From Myxococcales bacterium (GTDB lineage: Bacteria; Myxococcota; Myxococcia; Myxococcales; Myxococcaceae): DNA of 10,329 bases. The position numbers and the translations under genes were made by a program. The notes beneath the pieces were generated by a model, which saw only the letters and a program-made list of their open reading frames with translations, was not told where the DNA came from and did not search any database. Shown in pieces: positions 5,246 through 10,329 of this stretch (positions are counted from its first letter, which is position 1; each line of letters opens with the position of its first letter). The stretch is taken from the NCBI GenBank assembly GCA_003153055.1, contig PMBV01000109.1:939-11267 (forward strand). The letters are read 5' to 3'.

Positions 5246-7738
5246 ATGGTCGAAAGCACCGACTTCTCGCAGGTGATGTCCGAGGCCGATGACATCGCGC
5301 GGAGCGTGAATCAACAACTGACGACGGCCCACGTGCTGTTGGCGATGTTCACCGTCGAGAACCGCGCCGCGCTGCTGCTGGGCGAGCGGGGCATCACCGA
5401 GGACACGCTCCTCGAGCTGTTGTCGCACGCCCCGCGCGAGCCCGACGGCCTGGTGAAGGAGCTCAGAGAGAAGGCCAAGGAGATCGCGCTCAACTGCGGG
5501 GCTCCAGAGGCCGACTGCCTCCACGCCCTCATCGCCACCACTCGGGTGCGGTGCAGCGCGCAGGATCTCCTGTTCAAGACGGGCCTCGATCTCACCGCGC
5601 TCCGCAACACCGCGCTCGGCTACTACACCTCGGGGCGAATGCCGCGGAGACTGCTGCTCCAGCGCGAGCTTCCTCCTGGGGTGCCGCGAGCCTCGAGCGG
5701 ACGCCCGGTGGGAGCCCCTCCCCTTCCCCATGCGCCCCTGAGGACCGCCGTAGTGCAGTCGGCACCTCCCAAGCGGTCGCCTACAGCCCCGGTGCCGTCG
5801 GTGAAGGAGTTGCTCGACGACAGTGACGTAGAAGAGAGCCTCGAGCCCGCCAGTGCCGAGCCCCTCGCCACCCCCTCGCCGTCGACCACGCCTCCCCCGT
5901 CGCTCGTCGCCAGCCGGCCCCCTTCTCGGACACCCCAGAGCCCCCAGCTCGACCCACGGCGTTTCCCGCTCCTCTCTTCGCTGGGAAAGAACCTCACCGC
6001 GCTGGCGAAGGACGGAGCGCTCGACCCGGTCGTCGGCCGGGCGAGGGAGATCGACGAGGTCATCGACGTGCTCGGCAAGCGCCGCACCAACAACCCGGTG
6101 CTGGTCGGCGAGCCGGGCGTCGGCAAGACGGCGGTGGTCGAGGGGGTCGCCCAGCAGCTCGCCACGCTCCGGGGGCCCTTGGGCGACCGCGTCGTGATCG
6201 AGCTCGACATGGCCACCCTGGTCGCCGGCACCCAGCTGCGCGGCTCGTTCTCGGAGCGCCTCAACGGCATCAAGGACGAGGTGAAGGCGGCGGCCGGCAA
6301 GGTCGTGGTGTTCATCGACGAGATCCACACGCTCATCGGCGCTGGCTCCACCGGAGAGGGGCCTCAAGACGCGGCCAATGAGCTCAAGGCCGCCATGTCG
6401 CGAGGCGAGTTCCCCTGCATCGGCGCCACCACTCATGACGAGTTCCGCAAGCACATCTCGAGCGACCCGGCCCTCGAGCGGCGGTTCACGCCGGTGGTGG
6501 TGCACGAGCCGTCGGTGCCCGAGACCGTCTACATCTTGAACGGGGTGATGCCCCGCTACGCCGCCCACCACCGGCTGGAATACGCCCCCCAGTCTCTCGA
6601 GGCCGCAGCGTCCCTCGCGTCGCGGTACATCAATGATCGATTCCTCCCCGACAAGGCGATCAACGTGCTCGACCTCGCCGGCTCGCGATGCCACCGGGAA
6701 GGCAAGGCCGTCGTGGAACCCATCGACGTGGCCAGGGTGGTGGCCAAGATCGCCCAGTTGCCCGAAGAACGGCTCCTCCTCGACGACTCGGCGCGCCTCC
6801 TCTCGCTCGAACAGCAAGTGGGCGAGAAGATCATCGGGCACCGAGAGGTCATCGACCGCCTGGCCAAGGTCATTCGGCGAAACTACGCGGGCTTCGCCAG
6901 CCGGCGGCCGATGGGGAGCTTCCTCTTCCTCGGGCCGACCGGGGTGGGCAAGACCGAGATGGCGCGGGCCCTCGCCGAGGTCGTCTTCGGCAGCCCCGAC
7001 GCGCTCATTCGCATCGACATGTCCGAGATGAGCGAGGGCCACGGGGTCTCCCGGCTCATCGGAGCCCCGGCAGGGTACGTGGGCTTCGGCGAAGGCGGCC
7101 AGTTGACCGAGCCGGTGCGCCGACGGCCCTCGTCGGTGGTGGTGCTCGACGAGATCGACAAGGCCCATCGAGAGGTGCTTCTGCTCCTCCTCCAAGTGCT
7201 CGAGGAGGGTCGGCTCACCGATGGCCGCGGGCGGCACATCGACTTCTCGAACTCGGTGGTGATCCTCACCAGCAACCTCGGCGCTGAGTGCTTCACGGCC
7301 AAGGGGCACTCGATGGGCTTCGGGGCCGCCCGAGAGGGCGACACCAGCCAAGAGCGCCAAGCCATGGCCGCGGCGCGGAAGGCGCTGCCCCCCGAGCTGT
7401 GGAACCGCATCGACGAGCGGTGCCTCTTCAAGCCACTCGATGAGCCAGAGATCGCCCGCATCGCCGCCCTGCTCCTCGCCCAGTCCTCCAAGCGCCTGCT
7501 CACCGAGAAGGGCATCAGCTACGAGGCCGGCCCAGCGGTGCTCGAGCACCTGCTCAAATCGGGGGGCTTCGACGCCTCGCTGGGGGCCCGGCCGATGCGC
7601 CAGACCGTGCAGCGGCTGGTCGAGGGCCCCCTGGCCGAGCACATTCTCGCTGGCGACTTCACCCAAGGCGACCGGGTCGTGGTCGAAGTGTCGCATGGCC
7701 GCCTGTCCTTTTCGTGCTCGAGTGGAGCGTCCTCATGA
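5246..7738 (+). CDS. ClpA-like two-ring AAA+ unfoldase (Clp/Hsp100 family)
   Basis: This 830-residue cytoplasmic ATPase should unfold proteins, probably for a partner protease. A double-repeat Clp N-domain spans about 5-130. A Pro/Ser-rich linker of about 105 residues follows (135-240). The first ring has Walker A GEPGVGKT (288-295), Walker B VVVFIDE (353-359), GATT sensor (393-396) and arginine fingers 412-413. The second ring has Walker A GPTGVGKT (563-570), Walker B VVVLDE (631-636), sensor Asn677, arginine finger 721 and sensor-2 GAR at 780-782. There is no ClpB-type middle coiled coil between the rings, so it is closest to ClpA. A Met-Gly-Phe at 690-692 occupies the place of the ClpP-docking loop. 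The second-ring pore loop GYVGFGEGG is normal, but the first-ring loop reads GTQLRG, with Leu331 where ClpA and ClpB have Tyr. Its stop overlaps the next start by four bases. No clpS or clpP is nearby. Confidence 0.95.
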   Translation: MVESTDFSQVMSEADDIARSVNQQLTTAHVLLAMFTVENRAALLLGERGITEDTLLELLSHAPREPDGLVKELREKAKEIALNCGAPEADCLHALIATTRVRCSAQDLLFKTGLDLTALRNTALGYYTSGRMPRRLLLQRELPPGVPRASSGRPVGAPPLPHAPLRTAVVQSAPPKRSPTAPVPSVKELLDDSDVEESLEPASAEPLATPSPSTTPPPSLVASRPPSRTPQSPQLDPRRFPLLSSLGKNLTALAKDGALDPVVGRAREIDEVIDVLGKRRTNNPVLVGEPGVGKTAVVEGVAQQLATLRGPLGDRVVIELDMATLVAGTQLRGSFSERLNGIKDEVKAAAGKVVVFIDEIHTLIGAGSTGEGPQDAANELKAAMSRGEFPCIGATTHDEFRKHISSDPALERRFTPVVVHEPSVPETVYILNGVMPRYAAHHRLEYAPQSLEAAASLASRYINDRFLPDKAINVLDLAGSRCHREGKAVVEPIDVARVVAKIAQLPEERLLLDDSARLLSLEQQVGEKIIGHREVIDRLAKVIRRNYAGFASRRPMGSFLFLGPTGVGKTEMARALAEVVFGSPDALIRIDMSEMSEGHGVSRLIGAPAGYVGFGEGGQLTEPVRRRPSSVVVLDEIDKAHREVLLLLLQVLEEGRLTDGRGRHIDFSNSVVILTSNLGAECFTAKGHSMGFGAAREGDTSQERQAMAAARKALPPELWNRIDERCLFKPLDEPEIARIAALLLAQSSKRLLTEKGISYEAGPAVLEHLLKSGGFDASLGARPMRQTVQRLVEGPLAEHILAGDFTQGDRVVVEVSHGRLSFSCSSGASS
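7724..7727 (+). promoter_or_regulatory. Ribosome binding site deciding the DUF2520 gene start
   Basis: GGAG seven bases before ATG 7735. This supports the ATG that overlaps the clp-like stop, rather than the in-frame GTG at 7714. Confidence 0.6.
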
Positions 7739-8580
7739 AGAGAAAGGCCCAGAGCCCCAAGCCGGCTCCGGTGGTGATGGTCGGGTTTGGGCGGCTGGGC
7801 GGTGCCCTGGCGCTGGGCCTGCGACAGGCCAAGTGGCCAGTGAGCGTGCTCCCTCGATCGGCTGAGGGGGTTCGCCGTGCAGCCACGATGCGCGTGCAGT
7901 TGGCTGATCACGAGGCGCTCCACGACGCGGCGCTCTGCATCCTGGCAGTCCCCGATGGGGCGGTGGCCCAGGCCGCCGAGATGGTCGAGGAGGATCTCGG
8001 CCCCACGACGGCCTTGGTGCACCTCAGCGGAGCGCTCCCCCTCACGGTCTTCTCGAAGGCGAAGGGTCCCCGCATCTTCGGCTCCTTTCACCCGCTGGTG
8101 GCGGTCTCCGACCCTCACGACCAGGTCGAGGGGCACGCGGTGGCGGTGGCCGCGACGTCTCGGGCGCTCACCACCACCCTCGAGCGCATGGCCGCGGCCC
8201 TCGGGCTCAACCCCATCGAGGTCCCCGAGACGGGCCGGGCCGCCTACCACGCTGGCGCGGTGATTGGGGCTGGGCTCTTGGCCTCCCTGGCTGACGCAGC
8301 CGTGGCCGCCCTCGAGCACGCCGGCCTGGAGCGCCAGACCGCTCTTGAGGCGTTGCTCCCCTTGATGCAGTCGGCCCTGCGCGCGGTCGAGCTGAGGGGG
8401 CTCGAGAAGGGCTTGACGGGCCCGGTGGTGAGGGGCGATGTGGGGGTGGTTCAAAGCCACCTCGAGGCCTTGCCTCCCGAGCTGGGGAGCCTCTACCGGC
8501 TCCTCTCGAGGCGGGCGCTGAGGCTTTCCACCACCCTCCCGGCCGAAACTCGCCTGGCGCTCGAGCGGCTTCTCGTCTAA
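7735..8580 (+). CDS. Rossmann-fold and DUF2520 domain NAD(P)-dependent oxidoreductase
   Basis: This 281-residue cytoplasmic protein resembles the family related to NADP oxidoreductases, 6-phosphogluconate and ketopantoate reductase folds. The N-terminal Rossmann domain begins at about residue 13 with VVMVGFGRLGGALA, a glycine-rich dinucleotide-binding loop (17-23), and includes the strand motif CILAVPDGAV at 68-77. LVHLSGAL (94-101) and GSFHPL (116-121) follow, both typical of these proteins. The C-terminal all-helical DUF2520 part spans about 130-280 and contains YHAGAV (171-176), LLPL (207-210) and LTGPVVRGD (227-235). The substrate is unknown, and the neighbours do not reveal a pathway. 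Translation is probably coupled to the clp-like gene through an ATGA overlap. A proline-biosynthesis role (ProC-like) is not supported, because the C-terminal domain is of the DUF2520 type. Confidence 0.9.
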   Translation: MKRKAQSPKPAPVVMVGFGRLGGALALGLRQAKWPVSVLPRSAEGVRRAATMRVQLADHEALHDAALCILAVPDGAVAQAAEMVEEDLGPTTALVHLSGALPLTVFSKAKGPRIFGSFHPLVAVSDPHDQVEGHAVAVAATSRALTTTLERMAAALGLNPIEVPETGRAAYHAGAVIGAGLLASLADAAVAALEHAGLERQTALEALLPLMQSALRAVELRGLEKGLTGPVVRGDVGVVQSHLEALPPELGSLYRLLSRRALRLSTTLPAETRLALERLLV

Positions 8581-8583
8581 GGG

Positions 8584-8613
8584 TTGACGTGGCGGTCCCG
8601 CCCGACCTAGTTA
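8584..8613 (+). promoter_or_regulatory. Candidate housekeeping promoter of rpoZ
   Basis: TTGACG (8584-8589) is a good -35 element, beginning four bases after the DUF2520 stop. Eighteen bases later lies TAGTTA (8608-8613), a weak -10. The spacer holds an inverted repeat, GGCGG (8591-8595) and CCGCC (8598-8602). The 72-base gap before rpoZ contrasts with the overlaps elsewhere, which supports independent transcription. Confidence 0.4.
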
Positions 8614-8652
8614 CGGTGGGCTTTCTGGCCTTTTGCGCCCTCGGAGAGAATC

Positions 8653-8889
8653 ATGGCTCGCGTCACCGTCGAAGATGCCCTTCCCCATGTCGACAACCGG
8701 TTCGCCCTCGTCTTGCTGGCTTCGAAGCGGGCCCGCCAGTTGATGGCTGGCGCTCGACCCCTCGTGGAGCACTCGAAGAACAAGCCGTGCGTGCTGTCGC
8801 TGCGAGAAGTCGCCACTGGCCGCGTCACGTTCGATCGCGACGTGCGCGAGGCGCTGATGGGCAAGTTCGGCGTCGCGGCGCAGACCTGA
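8653..8889 (+). CDS. rpoZ: DNA-directed RNA polymerase omega subunit
   Basis: This 78-residue protein binds the beta-prime subunit and helps RNA polymerase assembly and stability. The family pattern is clear: [20 protein letters not shown] at the N-terminus, then [13 protein letters not shown] (21-33), the conserved core helix segment, and [17 protein letters not shown] (44-60). The length is normal for omega. ATG 8653 has GGAG six bases upstream. The gene is preceded by its own likely promoter and is not linked to gmk or spoT/relA, the common neighbours in many other bacteria. It ends 9 bases from the stop of the convergent Nudix gene. In many bacteria omega also takes part in the ppGpp response; nothing here tests that. 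Confidence 0.95.
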   Translation: MARVTVEDALPHVDNRFALVLLASKRARQLMAGARPLVEHSKNKPCVLSLREVATGRVTFDRDVREALMGKFGVAAQT

Positions 8890-8898
8890 GTCGAGCTC

Positions 8899-9363
8899 TT
8901 ACGTCGTGGGGTTGCTCAGCTCACTCAAGGCCTTGGCGGCCATGCGTCGCTCGCCTGGGTAGCTGAGCTCCTTCACCGCGATCTCGAGCGGCACCCACCA
9001 GGCCGATTGGACCTCCCGGCGCATGAGCGGCGTGATGGCGCCGACCTCTCCTGAGGCCCATCGAAAGAGGAAGAAGCTGACCAGCTTGAAGATGGTGCGC
9101 CGCTGGAAGCGGTACACGTAGCTGACATCACCCAACGGGCGATCGAGCTCCACGGTGAGGCCAGTCTCCTCGTTCACCTCTCTCGCCGCGGCCTGGGCCG
9201 CCGTCTCACCGGGGTCGATGTGGCCCTTGGGGAGCGCAATGGCGTTGCGGCCAGCGGGGCGAATGACGGCTACCTCATACCGGCCGCCCGCGTCGCGGAC
9301 CACCACGCCCCCGGCCGAAAACTCGCGCGAAGCTGCCACGCGCACTTTGTATCCAGGAATCAC
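8899..9363 (-). CDS. Nudix hydrolase (MutT/Ap4A-hydrolase type)
   Basis: This 154-residue cytoplasmic enzyme is predicted to hydrolyse a nucleoside diphosphate linked to another moiety, using Mg2+ or Mn2+. A complete Nudix box lies at residues 47-69. It starts at Gly47 and has Glu53, then the metal-binding REVNEETGL (61-69) with Arg61, Glu62, Glu65, Glu66 and Gly68 all in register. Before it come SAGGVVVRD (16-24) and ALPKGHID (43-50), common in Ap4A-hydrolase-like members. Later, VYRFQRRTIFKLVSFFLFRW resembles the strands after the box in that group. The substrate cannot be set from sequence alone. The GTG start directly follows the TGA of the upstream gene with no gap and no clear ribosome binding site, so translation probably depends on coupling. 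Confidence 0.92.
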   Translation of the reverse strand: MIPGYKVRVAASREFSAGGVVVRDAGGRYEVAVIRPAGRNAIALPKGHIDPGETAAQAAAREVNEETGLTVELDRPLGDVSYVYRFQRRTIFKLVSFFLFRWASGEVGAITPLMRREVQSAWWVPLEIAVKELSYPGERRMAAKALSELSNPTT

Positions 9364-9993
9364 TCACGGTCGCGCGAAATAGTGCAGCTTGGCGTCGGCG
9401 CCCAATCGGTACCCGTGCCGAAGCTCCGCCAGGACGCGATCCAAGTCTCCTGCGACGAACAACGGGAGCAGCCGCCGGCAGTAGGCCTGGGCGATGCGGC
9501 TCGACTGCTGATACCTCCAACGCTCTGCGTCAGACAGCGTGTCCCGGAGCCGAGCGCCATCGAACAAGGTACCGAGCAAGGCCCAGGCCCATCGGCCCCG
9601 GTTCTCGCGCCAACGCATCAGCGCGCAGACGGCGAACTTGTCGACCTCGGCTTGCGCCTCCAACTCGAGCAATGACACGGATCGGTCGAGGGTGGCGCTC
9701 CGGGCGAGGTAGACGAAGTGAGAGACCCCTTCGGCGACCTCACAGAAGCCGGGGAGATCCAACTCGAGCGCTCGCGAGGGCTCGACGGAGGACACCCGGT
9801 TCAACAGCCCTGGCTCGATGTAGAGGGCGAGCTCGAGGCCTTCCTCGTCCTCATGAACCAGGAGCTCCTCGCGGGCCCGCACCGAGCCGCCCAAGGCCAC
9901 CGCGCTCGGAGGATCGACGAGGAAGTCCTTGGCCCGGTACTCACACCGAATTCCGTAGATCGCCTCGATGTGCTCTTGGAGCAGGTCGAGCAT
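9364..9993 (-). CDS. Unrecognised 209-residue soluble protein upstream of the Nudix gene
   Basis: I do not recognise this protein. It has no signal peptide, no membrane segment and no known nucleotide-binding motif. The N-terminal half (1-98) looks alpha/beta, with acidic segments (HEDEEG at 47-52) and a central LPGFCEVAEGVSHFVYLA (80-97). The C-terminal half (about 100-209) is helical and rich in Arg, Glu and Trp, including LELEAQAEVDKFAVCALMRW (109-128). The ordered, hydrophobically patterned sequence and normal GC3 bias support a real gene. It starts with ATG two bases after the upstream stop and ends directly against the GTG of the Nudix gene, so the three genes probably form one operon. 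Four cysteines (17, 84, 123, 172) are scattered and do not suggest a metal site. Confidence 0.82.
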   Translation of the reverse strand: MLDLLQEHIEAIYGIRCEYRAKDFLVDPPSAVALGGSVRAREELLVHEDEEGLELALYIEPGLLNRVSSVEPSRALELDLPGFCEVAEGVSHFVYLARSATLDRSVSLLELEAQAEVDKFAVCALMRWRENRGRWAWALLGTLFDGARLRDTLSDAERWRYQQSSRIAQAYCRRLLPLFVAGDLDRVLAELRHGYRLGADAKLHYFARP

Positions 9994-9995
9994 GG

Positions 9996-10329
9996 TCAGT
10001 TGAGGGGCCCCTTGGCGGGGAGCAGGCCCACGTCGACCAGCACCGATTCAACCCGGGGGTTGCGACGCTGCACCCAGCGATCGAACAGCTCGACCTGCCC
10101 CCTGGGCCCCGAGGCGGCTTGTCCGCGCGCTGCGATCTCCTCGAGGACCTCGACCAGCGAGAGGAACTTCTCCTTGAGCTCGAAGTAGGCCACCGCGAAG
10201 GCGCTCGACCCCGCCATCTCGGCCATCACGCCATAGGCGGCCTGCCCCATCGAGACGTAGTACTCGGGGCCCACCAGCCGATCTTCGAGTGACTGGCGGA
10301 AGTAGCCCGCGGTGTAGAGCGAGACGTCG
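9996..10329 (-). CDS. Unrecognised protein, C-terminal 110 residues (start beyond right edge)
   Basis: The frame is open from base 10328 at the right edge to the TGA at 9998-9996, so only the C-terminus is visible. An internal GTG at 10274 could be mistaken for the start, but the frame and its amino-acid style continue upstream without a break (DVSLYTAGYFRQSLEDRL). The visible part is mostly helical: aromatic and Gly/Ala-rich at the beginning (GPEYYVSMGQAAYGVMAEM), then amphipathic helices with Leu and Glu (YFELKEKFLSLVEVLEEIA). The tail contains FDRWVQRRNPRVESVLVDVG. I see no signal, metal site or known motif. The gene lies two bases upstream of the 209-residue gene and probably shares its transcript. 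The two may act together, which is inferred from position only. Confidence 0.78.
   Translation of the reverse strand, partial: DVSLYTAGYFRQSLEDRLVGPEYYVSMGQAAYGVMAEMAGSSAFAVAYFELKEKFLSLVEVLEEIAARGQAASGPRGQVELFDRWVQRRNPRVESVLVDVGLLPAKGPLN

Noticed and set aside
5129..7696. 855-codon open frame on the minus strand, opposite the clp-like gene
   Set aside because: It is a GC-bias shadow: low-complexity His/Arg/Gly/Glu-rich translation with no family resemblance, exactly antisense to a gene with complete AAA+ motifs.
5246..7738. Identity of the AAA+ protein as ClpB disaggregase or ClpV of type VI secretion
   Set aside because: It lacks the long middle coiled coil of ClpB, carries a Clp N-domain and a ClpP-loop-like tripeptide, and no type VI secretion genes are nearby.
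8886..8919. Possible bidirectional terminator between rpoZ and the Nudix gene
   Set aside because: CTGAG and CTCAG face each other over 24 bases, but the stem is only five pairs and there is no T-run on either strand.
8589..8966. Plus-strand open frame overlapping rpoZ in another frame
   Set aside because: rpoZ in the other frame is a clear family match, and this frame gives Arg/Pro-rich sequence without a motif.

Overview
The window is GC-rich, with strongly G/C-biased third codon positions, frequent GTG starts and very tight gene packing. Gene content points to a large-genome Gram-negative deltaproteobacterium-type organism, most likely a myxobacterium: a split MacAB/TolC export operon headed by a YIP1-like membrane protein, a ClpA-type unfoldase with a long Pro/Ser linker, a DUF2520 dehydrogenase and a compact RpoZ. 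The taxonomic call is an inference from style and content, not from a marker match.

Left part (1-5132, all minus strand, transcribed right to left): a five-gene export operon. The order of transcription is YIP1-like membrane protein, TolC-type outer membrane channel, HlyD/MacA-type periplasmic adaptor, MacB-type ATPase, MacB-type permease (cut by the left edge). Four-base start/stop overlaps link yip1-tolC, tolC-adaptor and ATPase-permease, and 9 bases separate adaptor and ATPase, so the genes are probably translationally coupled. Together the last four would form a tripartite ATP-driven pump spanning both membranes. The substrate cannot be read from the sequence.

Middle part (5133-8580, plus strand): a divergent promoter region with four copies of a GGTGTA hexamer, then a two-ring AAA+ ClpA-like unfoldase overlapping by four bases with a Rossmann/DUF2520 NAD(P)-dependent oxidoreductase. 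The unfoldase keeps all ATPase motifs and a plausible ClpP-docking loop, but lacks the usual aromatic residue in the first-ring pore loop.

Right part: rpoZ (RNA polymerase omega) on the plus strand with its own likely promoter. It converges, with a 9-base gap, on a minus-strand cluster of a Nudix hydrolase and two unrecognised proteins, the second of which runs off the right edge. I saw no RNA genes, mobile elements, CRISPR arrays or long repeats, and no stretch over 300 bases lacks a gene. No wholly new system is evident. The points most worth following are the altered pore loop of the Clp unfoldase, the repeated hexamer in the divergent promoter region, the YIP1 gene inside the efflux operon, and the unknown pair upstream of the Nudix gene.
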